DNA of 64,000 nt from Sphingobacteriales bacterium 44-15 (GTDB lineage Bacteria > Bacteroidota > Bacteroidia > Chitinophagales > Chitinophagaceae), in contig MKWG01000043.1 in NCBI GenBank assembly GCA_001899685.1, forward strand, positions 533,498 through 597,497, read 5' to 3'. Position 1 is the first letter of the stretch, and every line of letters begins with the position of its first letter. The position numbers were made by a program, and so were the translations under genes. The notes below the pieces were generated by a model that worked only from the letters and a program-made list of their open reading frames with translations, was not told where the DNA came from and made no database searches. Positions 48,290 to 59,152 of this stretch are shown one piece after another.

Positions 48290-50659
48290 TTATTTCAGCC
48301 TAAGCTCTATATCCACTATTTGTTGATTACGAATAATACTAAGCGACATTTGACCTTTCCAGTTTAGTGACTGGTAAATATCTATTAGTGCATGTATATC
48401 TGAAACGAGTTTTCCGCCCGCTTCCCGGATAACGTCTTTTGCTCTAAGCCCCGACATGAACAGCAAACTTTTTTCAGGGGCATTCATGACCACCACACCT
48501 TTTTCATCAGGCAATCCATACGCAGAGCGGTCCCCGAGCCCATCTACTGATTTTACTTTTCCTCCCAGAAAATCTACTATGATTGATCTGTCAGCCAGCC
48601 CGGCGTCTATAATCAGCAAAGGGATCTGCGGTTGCATAGCAAGTCTTTTCAATTCCGGGCTTTGAACCCCAAACTTATCCATTGGAAAATTTTTGAAGCC
48701 CAATATAAGAGCAGGCGACCTGTTGCTCACCCTGTAATCCCCATTTGCAGGATCTACGAATAACGGATCTCCTGCCATACTATGTGCATCAGTGCCATTT
48801 TTCCTGGCATTTTGCAGGGCAGTTGTATCGGGAAAGAGATTATAATCTACTTCCTTTCCCCAATCGGTTATTTGTATGGGAGCGTATTTCTTCATTACTA
48901 TATTTTTTCTGAAAACATCACCGCTATTTTTGAACCAGACATGGGGGTGAAAAGAATTGTTGATCATAATATTGTTTTCTACAATCCTGTAAAAACCTTC
49001 TCTCAATTTCAACCCGCCATTAAGGCAAAGATTATTGTAAATATGGTAATTGGAGGATCCGTCGTCCAGATCAACATCCCAGCCATGATCGCACCTGAAA
49101 CGATTATTCCTGATAATGGTTTGCTTCCGGGCATCCAGCAGTATAAGTTCCGGGTGTACTGCCACAAGGCTATCCATGTACCTTCTGTCCGGCGCCCAGT
49201 AACGGTCACGCCCCCACGAATTAAAAGAGCCATGGTCTCCTGTTTCACGTACCGTATTGAACACGTCATTGTATTCGAGCAAATGCCCCCCAAAACACCC
49301 GTCGCCGATATTAATGCCTGCACGGGAAGTATTGTAAATTGTATTATGACTTACCGTAATTGAAGAAGCAATTTCAATTTCTACTCCGGTAGCCTGCTTT
49401 TCAATTTCTCCCAGATCATGCAGCAAGTTGTCGGAAACGACACAATCCTGCGGATAATTATCCGTTTTGGGGCCCGGCGTTTTATCCAGCGAAGGGTAGG
49501 GAATATAATTTTCATACCCGAATGAAGCGGAACGAACTGCTTTTACATCCCCGATAAAGCAAACGGCATTGGCGCCGGTATTGTAAATATGGCAACCTGT
49601 AATAGTATCTTTTTTATTATAATTACTCAGCATAACTGCATTTCCACCAATACCTTCAAATATGCAATCTGCTATTTTACAACCTTCCGTACCATCCATT
49701 AGTATTGCCCCTCCGCGATAAATCGTCCAGTCACTGCGCAGCAAAGGCTCTTTTGTATCCATAAAGGTTCTTTCATTATGAGCAAAACGGATACCTTCAA
49801 TCTTAACGTTCTTTAAAGGCCTAACCGCCGTACCATGCAGCTCAATACTGTTTTTCAGATGAGATACTTCAATAACAGCATTATATAGCCTGGTATCATC
49901 ATGGGGATAATAATAGAGCACATGTTGTTCCCCATCAAGATACCATTCTCCCGGCGCATCCAGCTCCTCAAAAATATTTTCTACAAAACGATATTTTTTA
50001 TGCATTTTATTCGGACGGTTATTTTGCCAGCCGCCTTCCAACTGCACATTCCCGGCTGTGTCTGCACCGGTTATCCGGTAATGAAAGCCACCCCATTCGT
50101 AAGCATGCAATGCATGCACATATCCTCCTTCAGGATGTTTCCACTCCTTCACCCGCTGTTGCGACAATGCATCAGCAGCAGTGCCATGAAATACCCGTGC
50201 CGTGGAGTCGTAATCAGGATAGCGGGCAAGCACCTGCAATTTACCATCCACATACAGCCGTTCGAATACTATACCTTCCGGGACAACAGCTTTAAAAATA
50301 CCGCCCCGATAAGGTTGCCACTGCAACTGCAGGCGACGCCCTGCACTTATGGTAACCTTTTCACTTTTATAAGCCTGAATGCTTAGAGCAATGCCGTGAA
50401 ATGATGCTGCATCAAGATTAATTGTTGCAGGCAAATAATACACACCTTCTCTTAACTCAATACTCACTTTCTTATCAGCTTTATTCCTGGCATATTCCAA
50501 TGCATGCGATAAACTTAAAAAGGGCTTAGCTATGGAGCCGTCATTTTTATCAGTGCCCTGAGGCGATACAAACAATCTCAACTGCGCCATAGCAGATATA
50601 CCGGGAATAAAAAAGCTTAGAATCAGAAAAAGAACTCTTGTGATGATGTGCATATACAT
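48290..50659 (-). CDS. Secreted right-handed beta-helix carbohydrate-active enzyme candidate (GH141-like) with C-terminal PDZ-like segment
   Basis: LFVSPQGTDKNDGSIAKPFLSLSHALEYAR; many PbH1-like repeats; C-terminal LLFMSGLRAKDVIREAGGKLVSD..; start chosen at MYMHIITRV because the upstream codons lie in repeat g. Confidence 0.7.
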   Translation of the reverse strand: MYMHIITRVLFLILSFFIPGISAMAQLRLFVSPQGTDKNDGSIAKPFLSLSHALEYARNKADKKVSIELREGVYYLPATINLDAASFHGIALSIQAYKSEKVTISAGRRLQLQWQPYRGGIFKAVVPEGIVFERLYVDGKLQVLARYPDYDSTARVFHGTAADALSQQRVKEWKHPEGGYVHALHAYEWGGFHYRITGADTAGNVQLEGGWQNNRPNKMHKKYRFVENIFEELDAPGEWYLDGEQHVLYYYPHDDTRLYNAVIEVSHLKNSIELHGTAVRPLKNVKIEGIRFAHNERTFMDTKEPLLRSDWTIYRGGAILMDGTEGCKIADCIFEGIGGNAVMLSNYNKKDTITGCHIYNTGANAVCFIGDVKAVRSASFGYENYIPYPSLDKTPGPKTDNYPQDCVVSDNLLHDLGEIEKQATGVEIEIASSITVSHNTIYNTSRAGINIGDGCFGGHLLEYNDVFNTVRETGDHGSFNSWGRDRYWAPDRRYMDSLVAVHPELILLDARKQTIIRNNRFRCDHGWDVDLDDGSSNYHIYNNLCLNGGLKLREGFYRIVENNIMINNSFHPHVWFKNSGDVFRKNIVMKKYAPIQITDWGKEVDYNLFPDTTALQNARKNGTDAHSMAGDPLFVDPANGDYRVSNRSPALILGFKNFPMDKFGVQSPELKRLAMQPQIPLLIIDAGLADRSIIVDFLGGKVKSVDGLGDRSAYGLPDEKGVVVMNAPEKSLLFMSGLRAKDVIREAGGKLVSDIHALIDIYQSLNWKGQMSLSIIRNQQIVDIELRLK

Positions 50660-50683
50660 GTCTTTTTTGTGCCCAAATACTAA

Positions 50684-50820
50684 TGCTATGTCAAACGTGA
50701 AATGTGAGGCGTGAAACATTCTTTCACCTTTATCTCCTGCCTGCCATGCCTACGGCAGGTAAACCAGTAGGCAAGTCTCACTTTTCACGATAACACGCAG
50801 ACATAGTTGGCTTGACTTAA
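50684..50820. repeat. Small MITE/REP-like element, copy g
   Basis: TGCTATGTCAAACGTGAAATG...CTGCCTGCCATGCCTACGGCAGG...CAAGTCTCACTTTTCACGATAACACGCAGACATAG. Confidence 0.6.
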
Positions 50821-50822
50821 CA

Positions 50823-52280
50823 CTATTTTTCTTTCTTTACATTTTTATTCAATTGCTTTAGCAGCAACTGTGTCTTTGGAGAAATGCTGCCGTCCTGGTA
50901 AATCTGCACATTCATAATGGGAAGGTTTTTTCTTTCAATCGCCATTCGAACAATATGTGTTAAATCATCAACAGAAAGCAACGGATCGGGAATATCTTCA
51001 TTCGGTTGCGTGTGCGTCCAGTCCCCGGGCTCCAGCAGCCCACAAAATGTCGCCCTGAGCCCTTTTTGCGGACCTGCAGTAAAATAGCCATCTCCACCTA
51101 TAGTAAGGTATTTAGGTGTAGCTGCATTGGGAGTGATGCCTAACTCTCCTCCATAAAAATCCTGGAAATCTGTAAATCCCGGATAGATCCAGGAATTGTA
51201 TCCTACAACAATATTCTTATTCTTCTGCTTCAAAACAGCGGTCATCTTTTCAAAGGGCGCATTATACGGGTAAAGCGTCATCCCGTCATCTATCCACACT
51301 CCTGCAATCTTGCCGCCATAGCGTTCTCCTATCTCTTTATAAATGGAAATTAAGCTATTGAAATAGCCTGTTGATTTGACTGAAGACAACATAGTTTCTT
51401 TTCGCCAGCCTAACCGGTCAATTCTGAAATTGCAGTAGATAATTAAATGTATGCCATATACCTCCAAAGCATCTGCCAGATCAGCTATCAGATCTCTTTG
51501 TGTGGTATTTCCAGGCAGCAGGCTGTCGAGTGCCGCCAGCGGCCCGGGAAAAGTCTGCAGCGCCCAGCTTGTAGTGAAAACAATAAAATCTGCACCTGTT
51601 GATTTTACCATTGCGGCAAAAGCATTTACATTAAAGTCATCAACTGCTTGTTCATAAGATTTTGCACTACCTCTTCGGGGCTGGCTACGGGCATTCCAAT
51701 GAATAAACAGACCATACTTTGCTTCGTTTAGCCATAAGGGTTCGCCCCGCAGGGACTCCGCTTTAAGATGCTCTTGTTCCCATACCGGGACCCTGGCAAG
51801 TTCAAGAGAATACAGGCTGATCGCAGCGCTTGTATCGGGGAATTCGGCTGTAAGGTGAAGCTGTTGTATCCCTGTATCCAATGCTAAGGTTGAAGCGAAA
51901 AACAACTTATCCCAACCCTCGCTCTCCCTCTGCAATTTTACGCTTCCCCGGGAAGAAGATAGCACAAAGGTCACTTCATGATGGCTGGCAACCTTCAGGG
52001 ATCGCTTAATTTCCATTAGCATGGCAAATTTGTAATTGCCCTGCCCGGAAATATGCACTGTCCATGTAAACGACTGCTGCGAATTTCTCCAATTTTCTAC
52101 GGCAAATATCTTGGGGTTTTTATCAAGATCCTGGTAAGGGTGGCTGGCTAATCCACCGCTAAGCATAGCCATGGCAGCAGGCAGCTCGCATACCTGGTCT
52201 TTTTGAGAAAATATAATTTTTTGCCCTGTAGCATGATGGTATCCAAGCAGAACCAATACAAGGAATACATTCCTCTTCAT
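50823..52280 (-). CDS. Alpha-L-fucosidase-like protein (GH29)
   Basis: LWLNEAKYGLFIHWNARSQPRRG; VKSTGADFIVFTTSW; GKIAGVWIDDGM. Confidence 0.8.
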   Translation of the reverse strand: MKRNVFLVLVLLGYHHATGQKIIFSQKDQVCELPAAMAMLSGGLASHPYQDLDKNPKIFAVENWRNSQQSFTWTVHISGQGNYKFAMLMEIKRSLKVASHHEVTFVLSSSRGSVKLQRESEGWDKLFFASTLALDTGIQQLHLTAEFPDTSAAISLYSLELARVPVWEQEHLKAESLRGEPLWLNEAKYGLFIHWNARSQPRRGSAKSYEQAVDDFNVNAFAAMVKSTGADFIVFTTSWALQTFPGPLAALDSLLPGNTTQRDLIADLADALEVYGIHLIIYCNFRIDRLGWRKETMLSSVKSTGYFNSLISIYKEIGERYGGKIAGVWIDDGMTLYPYNAPFEKMTAVLKQKNKNIVVGYNSWIYPGFTDFQDFYGGELGITPNAATPKYLTIGGDGYFTAGPQKGLRATFCGLLEPGDWTHTQPNEDIPDPLLSVDDLTHIVRMAIERKNLPIMNVQIYQDGSISPKTQLLLKQLNKNVKKEK

Positions 52281-52362
52281 ATAGTTTGAAGATTATTGTA
52301 AAAACATCATATTGATTGATCACCGGCAAATGAACAGCCGGTGATCAATCAATAGTATCATA

Positions 52363-53814
52363 TTACTGGTAGGTAGGATTCTGGGGAATATTATTATTGG
52401 TAATCTCATTATCCGGAATATACCACGTATTATTATAAGCGCCTATGGGGTGCACAAGATCGTCTCCCCGGATATCCTGTATCCTGCTGAGGGTATTCGT
52501 TCTTTTTAAATCATACCAGGTACTTCCTTCAAGATGTAGTTCCCATTTTCTTTCCATCAGCACAGCGGCTCTGAACTCATCTTTTGACAGTCCCGACAAA
52601 TCGGGAACTGCCGCGGGATCTGATTTGTTGATCCTTGCCCGCCACCTTATTTTATTGATATACTGATATGCATTACCGGGTCCGTTAATTTCATTTTCGG
52701 CTTCAGCAGCGATCAGGTACATCTCTCCCAATCGCAGAAGGGGTATGGTATATTCAAGCTTCCCGGCATTACTGGTTATTACTCCCTGATCTATCCAGTC
52801 GAGGTTGACAAACTTTTGGAAGAATGGGGCAAGTGTACCGCTTGGTGCGGCATAATTTTCCTTTATTCCCCATGCTTTCCTCTGATCGCCGTTTGGAAAG
52901 CTATTGATGAACCATGCAGCAGGAGTGAGAATATACGTGTATCCCGGCGCCGTTGCGCTATTCGACATCAAAGGATTTCCTCCTACACCCGGCTGATAGG
53001 TTTGTTCCCAAATACTTTCTGACGTATACGAAGTGTGATGGAAAACATCTGCATAATCATCTTTTAGTGTGAAGGTGCCTGAATTGATTACTTCCAGGGC
53101 CTTGTCTCTTGCATCTGCATAGTGCGCTGTTTGGTTAAGAGGATTGCCTGCCATAGTTAAATATACTTTGGCTAGCAGCGCTGTAGCCACGAGCTTGTAT
53201 ACCCTTCCTATAGTTGGAGCATCCTTCGGTAAATTGGTTTCAGCAAATTTCAGATCATCAATGATCAGGTTGTATACATCCTGTTGTGGACTTCTTCCAA
53301 TCTGTACATTTGTCAGATCTTCAAGCGGATCGGTACGTAAAGACACATCACCAAACAATTGCACCAGTTGAAAATAAGCATAGGCTCTTAAAAAACGGGC
53401 TTCCGCTGTATAACTATTCTTTTGCGCATCCGTCAGAATGGTGGCGTTTTCAATTTTCTTAATAATAAAGTTCGCATCCTTCACGATTGCATAATGATTG
53501 GACCATAAGGCTCTGACATTATAAAAGAAAGGCTGATGATTGTTCTGGTAAACCGGCAGTCCCTGCTCATACGCCCCGGAAACAGTACCGATAATATCGC
53601 TGAAGCTTTCGCGGGACAACCAATTGTTCGCACCAAGCGTTGAAGGGATTGTCCTGTAGATGCCTATCACCGTCAACTCATAGGCAGACGGACTGGTATA
53701 AAATGCATCAGGACTGACGAAGGTCTTTGGTTTTTCCTCCAGTATTTTTTTGCACCCCGAAAGTAGGGCTATGAAAGGAATGAAGCAAATAAGTATATGA
53801 AAAACAAGTTTCAT
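52363..53814 (-). CDS. SusD/RagB-family lipoprotein
   Basis: ALLSGCKKILEEKPKTFVSPDAFYTSPSAYELTVIGIY; LLRLGEMYLIAAEAENE. Confidence 0.95.
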   Translation of the reverse strand: MKLVFHILICFIPFIALLSGCKKILEEKPKTFVSPDAFYTSPSAYELTVIGIYRTIPSTLGANNWLSRESFSDIIGTVSGAYEQGLPVYQNNHQPFFYNVRALWSNHYAIVKDANFIIKKIENATILTDAQKNSYTAEARFLRAYAYFQLVQLFGDVSLRTDPLEDLTNVQIGRSPQQDVYNLIIDDLKFAETNLPKDAPTIGRVYKLVATALLAKVYLTMAGNPLNQTAHYADARDKALEVINSGTFTLKDDYADVFHHTSYTSESIWEQTYQPGVGGNPLMSNSATAPGYTYILTPAAWFINSFPNGDQRKAWGIKENYAAPSGTLAPFFQKFVNLDWIDQGVITSNAGKLEYTIPLLRLGEMYLIAAEAENEINGPGNAYQYINKIRWRARINKSDPAAVPDLSGLSKDEFRAAVLMERKWELHLEGSTWYDLKRTNTLSRIQDIRGDDLVHPIGAYNNTWYIPDNEITNNNIPQNPTYQ

Positions 53815-53831
53815 TGTAATCAGTTTATCAA

Positions 53832-56800
53832 TTAGAAATTAATTTTCACACCTCCTGTCACAGCTTTTGTAGCAGGATAGTTCCCACGATCCCATCCGTT
53901 TATGGTCGCACTTTGCCATGCCGCTTCCGGATCATAACCGGAATACTTCGTAATGGTTATAAAATTCTGTGCACTGATATAAAGCTCCAGCGAAGCTATC
54001 TTCATGCGGTTGGTAAAGGAAACCGGGACATTGTATGACAGCGTAATATCTCTCAAGCGGACATAGGAGCCATTTTCCACCCACAGGCTGTTGGCATAAT
54101 CACGAATATCATTCCCGCTGTTAGCGCTCGGCTTATCAAACATATTTGTACCTTTTCCTGCCTGCCACCGGTTGTCATAAGCTTCCTGAGTAGGCGTCCA
54201 TTTACCGTTGAGTGTGATATTATATTTCCTGAATTCATTAGCAATATCATTACCATAAGAACCCACAAACAAAAAAGATAAACCAAAGTTTTTATAAGAG
54301 AAGCTATTTCCAAATCCAAAAGTGAACTTAGGTTCAAAATGGGTGAGCACAATCCTGTCATTACCATCTACCACGCCGTTGCCGTCTGTATCCTGGAATT
54401 TATAGTTGCCGGCTTTTTTTGTCGGTTCACCATTAGCTACTGCATCAGCATCACTTTGGTATACGCCTATCACTTTATATCCATACAATTGCTGCATAGA
54501 GTTACCTATCAGCATAGGGAACCAGTTTCCCCCGGTACCTACTTCCTTGTAGGTAATGGGATTACCCAATGCATCTTTTCCGAGATCAATCAACCGGGTC
54601 TTATTACTGGTAAGGTTGAATGTGGAGTTCCAATTCAAACCATTACCGGTAAGTATTGCCCCGTTCAGCAAAAATTCAAAACCTCTGTTACCGGTTTCGC
54701 CCACATTTTGCAATACACTTCCGAAGCCTGTATTAGGCGGCAGAGTTACATCAAGCAGCAGATCAGTGGTTTTTTTGCTGTAATAGTCTGCCGTAAGTTG
54801 CAATCGCTCATTAAATAACCCCAGGTCAAGCCCTATATCAAACTGGCTGGTGGTTTCCCATCGCAGGGATTTATTTTCCAGGCGGCTTGAATAATAGGTT
54901 GTCGTAGCAGTATTGTTAAACGTAACGCTGGTCGTGGATAGTTGCCCCAGTGTCTGGTAAGGTGAAATAGCCTGGTTACCCGATTTGCCATAGCTCACCC
55001 TGAGTTTGAGATTTGAAACAGCCCTAGCATTTTCCATAAATGACTCCTTTGAGATCCTCCATGCTACAGCCCCTGAAGGGAAAAATGCGTATTTATTGTT
55101 CTCGCTGAATTTTGATGAGCCATCATACCTGCCGGTCAGTGTGAGCAGGTATTTCCCGTCGTAAGCATAGTTGATACGCCCGAGATAAGATAATAATTTC
55201 GAATCGGAATAAGTGGAATTAGTATTAGACGGTTTCACACTGGCTGCTGCCAGATTATTATCCAGGTAGATATCAGTAAGGAATCCGGAAAAAGTACCGC
55301 TATTCAAACCCTCTGATCTGTTTTGCTGATAAGTAATCCCGGCCAGGGCGTCGATATTATGTTTACCTAATTGCTTCTTATAGGTGAGGAGGTTTTCATT
55401 AACAAATGCTGAGGTATTACCATAATTCTTATACGCCCCTCCATTGACATATAGACTCAGAGTGCTCGGCGCATAATAGTCTGATTTGTTCCAGCTATTA
55501 TCCACACCGGCGCTAAGTCTTACTTTGAGATCAGAAGTTATAGCATAAGTCAGCACGGCATTTCCTATCACCCTGAAAGAGCTGTTAGGCCGATATTCTT
55601 CTTTTGACATGGCATAGGGATTGGTTTGCCCCCAGGACACACCGGTAAAGATGGTATATTTCCCAGTGGCATCATATACGCCTTGTGTAGGCGGCATGAC
55701 CATTGTGGTAAAAGGAACACCTCCTCCACCATCGGCATTGAAATAATTATTCTGAAAATAGTCGGACTGCTGTAAAGAGAGGCTAATATTCGCTACAAGC
55801 TTTTCGCTGATCTTCTGATCAAGATTCCCCCGGAAAGAAAAACGCTTAAACTTAGAGTTTTGTATAATCCCATCCTGATCGTAGTAGCCAACTGAAGTAT
55901 AGAATTTTGTACCGGCAGTACCACCCGACAATGAAATATCATGATTTTGCACCGGTGCGCTCCGGTACACAAGATCCTGCCAGTCTGTGCCTTTTCCTTT
56001 GAGCGAATCAATTTGTGCATCCGTCCATACCGCAGGCATTCCGTCATTTGCAGCTACCTCATTTTGCAGTGTGGCAAATTCCTGCGCATTAATAAGATCC
56101 AGTTTCTTTCTCAGCGACTGTACACCATAATAACCGCCGTAAGATACCCTTACTTTCCCTTCATTCCCCTTTTTGGTGGTGATCATAATGACGCCGTTCG
56201 CACCTCTTGATCCGTATATAGCCGTTGAGGAAGCATCCTTTAATACTTCCACTGTTTCTATATCGTTGGGATTAAGCTGGGCGGTCAAACCATCCAAAGG
56301 AAGACCATCAACTACGTACAAAGGATCATTGCCTGCCTGTATAGAATTCGTACCCCGGATTTTTATGGATACTCCCTCTCCTGGCTGACCTGAACGTTGT
56401 ATCACCTGCACTCCCGAGGCCTGTCCCTGGAGGGCTCCGGCTACATTAGAGACGCCTTTTACCTGTGTAACTTTCTCGGCCGATACCGAGGATACAGCGC
56501 CGGTGAGATCGGACTTTTTTACCGATCCGTAGGCAATTACCACGACTTCGTCTGTCTGCTTATCTTCAGATTTAAGAACAATATTCAAATCTGCAGTTCC
56601 TTCTGCAACTACCTCCCGGGTAATATATCCTACAAATGAGATTATCAATGTACCCCTGTTGCCAGGAATATTAAGCGTAAATCTGCCATTTATATCCGTA
56701 CTTGTGCCCGTATTCGACCCTTTCAGCCTGACCGAAGCACCGGCAAGGGGCTCTCCGGCAGTGTTGCCGACTCGTCCCCGTACCTGGATGGTCATTTCTG

Positions 56801-57125
56801 CAGACGGCTGTAGCGGGGAAGGAACATCAATCTTTTTGGCTGATATTACTACAGTCTGAGCCACAATGGAATATTCAACGGGAATATTCTGGAAACACTG
56901 ATCCAATATTTGGCGGAGAGTGGCATTTTTAACGGAAAGATTGACCCTGGGCACATCACGCAGCAAAGCAGTTTTATAGAAGAAGCTGTACCCTGTTTGC
57001 TTCCTGATTTCTTTGAGCACTTTTGGGATTGTAGTGTTTTCTACAGAGAGTGTTATATTCTGCGAAAAGCCCGTTGCACTTACATGCAGGCATAAAGCAA
57101 ACAATATAATCGCAGTTAATTTCAT
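53832..57125 (-). CDS. SusC-family TonB-linked outer membrane protein with N-terminal STN signalling domain
   Basis: ITLSVENTTIPKVLKEIRKQTGYSFFYKTALL..NLSVKNATLRQILDQCFQ; VVVIAYGSVKKSDLTGAVSSV; start chosen at MKLTAIILF. Confidence 0.95.
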   Translation of the reverse strand: MKLTAIILFALCLHVSATGFSQNITLSVENTTIPKVLKEIRKQTGYSFFYKTALLRDVPRVNLSVKNATLRQILDQCFQNIPVEYSIVAQTVVISAKKIDVPSPLQPSAEMTIQVRGRVGNTAGEPLAGASVRLKGSNTGTSTDINGRFTLNIPGNRGTLIISFVGYITREVVAEGTADLNIVLKSEDKQTDEVVVIAYGSVKKSDLTGAVSSVSAEKVTQVKGVSNVAGALQGQASGVQVIQRSGQPGEGVSIKIRGTNSIQAGNDPLYVVDGLPLDGLTAQLNPNDIETVEVLKDASSTAIYGSRGANGVIMITTKKGNEGKVRVSYGGYYGVQSLRKKLDLINAQEFATLQNEVAANDGMPAVWTDAQIDSLKGKGTDWQDLVYRSAPVQNHDISLSGGTAGTKFYTSVGYYDQDGIIQNSKFKRFSFRGNLDQKISEKLVANISLSLQQSDYFQNNYFNADGGGGVPFTTMVMPPTQGVYDATGKYTIFTGVSWGQTNPYAMSKEEYRPNSSFRVIGNAVLTYAITSDLKVRLSAGVDNSWNKSDYYAPSTLSLYVNGGAYKNYGNTSAFVNENLLTYKKQLGKHNIDALAGITYQQNRSEGLNSGTFSGFLTDIYLDNNLAAASVKPSNTNSTYSDSKLLSYLGRINYAYDGKYLLTLTGRYDGSSKFSENNKYAFFPSGAVAWRISKESFMENARAVSNLKLRVSYGKSGNQAISPYQTLGQLSTTSVTFNNTATTTYYSSRLENKSLRWETTSQFDIGLDLGLFNERLQLTADYYSKKTTDLLLDVTLPPNTGFGSVLQNVGETGNRGFEFLLNGAILTGNGLNWNSTFNLTSNKTRLIDLGKDALGNPITYKEVGTGGNWFPMLIGNSMQQLYGYKVIGVYQSDADAVANGEPTKKAGNYKFQDTDGNGVVDGNDRIVLTHFEPKFTFGFGNSFSYKNFGLSFLFVGSYGNDIANEFRKYNITLNGKWTPTQEAYDNRWQAGKGTNMFDKPSANSGNDIRDYANSLWVENGSYVRLRDITLSYNVPVSFTNRMKIASLELYISAQNFITITKYSGYDPEAAWQSATINGWDRGNYPATKAVTGGVKINF

Positions 57126-57265
57126 AATCCTTAGGATTAGTACAGGTGGAAGCATCCGCTTGCCCCACTTGTGGGCATCGTTAAATTGCATAGTTTTGTG
57201 TGAGTTTTTGGTTAAACAATAAGCGTTTCTATCAATGTATGTTTACTTGTTTTTCCAGACTTTCA

Positions 57266-57300
57266 GCGGGAGCGTTCCCATCGCTCCCGTTTTTTTTTGA
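57266..57300 (+). terminator. Plus-strand-oriented intrinsic terminator upstream of SusC-C (antisense orientation)
   Basis: CGGGAGCG-TTCCCAT-CGCTCCCG followed by T9 on the plus strand only. Confidence 0.65.
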
Positions 57301-57338
57301 AAACCCAAGTTTGTTCCAATATTTAATAGCCTGAGACT

Positions 57339-58505
57339 TTATGCGCTTGTAATAACTACTCTTTTATTATCAAGCCAGTATTTCACACCTGCAAGCCTTA
57401 ATATCTCCATTACCTCAGATAAGGTTGCTTTACGCGGAATAGAGCCATTATAAGTTCCCTTAGGCACGTCTCCTTCAAAACTCACTTCTACATCATACCA
57501 GCGGGACAATTGCCGCATGATATAAGGAAGTTCATCGTCATTAAACTCTATAATACCGTTTTTCCACGCGATCTCCTTATCAATATCCACTTCCTTTACA
57601 AGGAGCTTCCTGGTATTCTTTTGCAACGCAGCCTGCTGGGAAGGAACAAGAAGAGCATTTTCTTCTCTGCTCTTTACTTTAACGCTGCCTTCTATAAGCG
57701 TGGTTCTAATCCAGCTTTCATCCTCATACGCCATGATATTGAAATGAGTGCCCATCACTTCAACCTCCATATTATCATCCGTTTTTACCTTAAAAGGTTT
57801 AGCAGGATTTTTTGCAACTTCAAAATAAGCCTCTCCGGTAAGGTATACGATGCGCTCTTTGCCAGTAAACCTTGTAGGGAAGCGCAGGGAAGACGCAGCA
57901 TTCATCCAGACTTTGCTGCCATCGGCCAATACCAGCCTGTATTCTGCCCCACGGGGAATATTAAGAGTATTGTATAATACCGGGCTATTGCTCTCCGATA
58001 AGGTATGATAAACCAACTGCCCGCTCTGCGTATTGATTTTTGTCCCATCTGCTTCTTTAAGCTCTCCCGTGCCGGTTGAGTCCAGCGTAACGACAGAGCC
58101 ATTTGCCATTACAAGCAAAGCCTTGCTGATCCCCGGTAAGAAATCGTTAACTTTTACACTGTCTTTTGCCACCGAAACAGCAACCGTTTGAACCGGTTTA
58201 TGACGCATCCATACGGGGACGAAACAAGCGATCAACAGAGCCGCCGCTGCGCCATAATACCACCATTTTCTTTTGAATGCACTTTTTCCTGACAGCCGGG
58301 TATTCTCCCCTGGAGACTGATACCCACTTTGACGGAGATTGTTCCAGGTATCTTCTTTTAACTTTTGTAATTGTATACTGGAAATATCATCCATCTTGCT
58401 CCATTCAAAAGAGAGATACCACTGTTCCAGCCATAGCTTTTCTTCAGGAGTACATTTTCCGGCATTGTATTTTTTCAGGAGTGATTTCAGGTATTCTGTT
58501 TTCAA
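57339..58505 (-). CDS. FecR-family anti-sigma factor
   Basis: NTLNIPRGAEYRLVLADGSKVWMNAASSLRFPTRFTGKERIVYLTGEAYFEVAKNPAKPFKV. Confidence 0.95.
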   Translation of the reverse strand: MKTEYLKSLLKKYNAGKCTPEEKLWLEQWYLSFEWSKMDDISSIQLQKLKEDTWNNLRQSGYQSPGENTRLSGKSAFKRKWWYYGAAAALLIACFVPVWMRHKPVQTVAVSVAKDSVKVNDFLPGISKALLVMANGSVVTLDSTGTGELKEADGTKINTQSGQLVYHTLSESNSPVLYNTLNIPRGAEYRLVLADGSKVWMNAASSLRFPTRFTGKERIVYLTGEAYFEVAKNPAKPFKVKTDDNMEVEVMGTHFNIMAYEDESWIRTTLIEGSVKVKSREENALLVPSQQAALQKNTRKLLVKEVDIDKEIAWKNGIIEFNDDELPYIMRQLSRWYDVEVSFEGDVPKGTYNGSIPRKATLSEVMEILRLAGVKYWLDNKRVVITSA

Positions 58506-58555
58506 TGCTTTTTATAAACATAAACAGCTCAAAGCGCGGGAGGTACTATATATTT

Positions 58556-59152
58556 TTAAAAAATATCAGAAAAAAAGAGCAGACATAACGTTGAATAATG
58601 AAAATTGCTGTCAGCCAGGCTTTTTCTAAGCCTGCTTAATGCATTGTGAAGTTGATTCTTAATGGTTTGATGCGATAGCCCAAGCAGCGTAGCGATTTCT
58701 GCGTTAGTCATATGTTCTTCTCTGCTTAAAAGATAGATCTGACGCATTTTTTCAGGCATAGATGACACCTGGAGGGCGATAAATTGCCGCAATTCTTTAC
58801 TGCAATAATTATCAAAAAGATTCTGCTCTTGTTCAGAAGGATGAAACGGCATTTTCATGAGCTTTATAAGACGATTATTATCCTTCTCAAGGAAATTAAA
58901 AATCTTATTTCTCAAAGCCGTGTACAGATATCCTCCTATGGATTCATTAATCCAGACCGCTTCTCTGTTATTCCAAAGTGATAAAAAAACATCCTGTACA
59001 ACATCCTTTGCATCTTCTGTTGAGCGAAGCCGGCGATAAGCAATCCTGAACAAATCATCCCAATATTTGTCAAACAAATGACGAAACGCCATTTCATCGC
59101 CCTCTTTTGAAGCAGCAAGCAGTTGACCATCGTTTTGATATTCGCTTATCAT
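58556..59152 (-). CDS. ECF-type RNA polymerase sigma factor
   Basis: AFRHLFDKYWDDLFRIAYRRLRSTEDAKDVVQDVFLSLW; MTNAEIATLLGLSHQTIKNQLHNAL. Confidence 0.94.
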   Translation of the reverse strand: MISEYQNDGQLLAASKEGDEMAFRHLFDKYWDDLFRIAYRRLRSTEDAKDVVQDVFLSLWNNREAVWINESIGGYLYTALRNKIFNFLEKDNNRLIKLMKMPFHPSEQEQNLFDNYCSKELRQFIALQVSSMPEKMRQIYLLSREEHMTNAEIATLLGLSHQTIKNQLHNALSRLRKSLADSNFHYSTLCLLFFSDIF

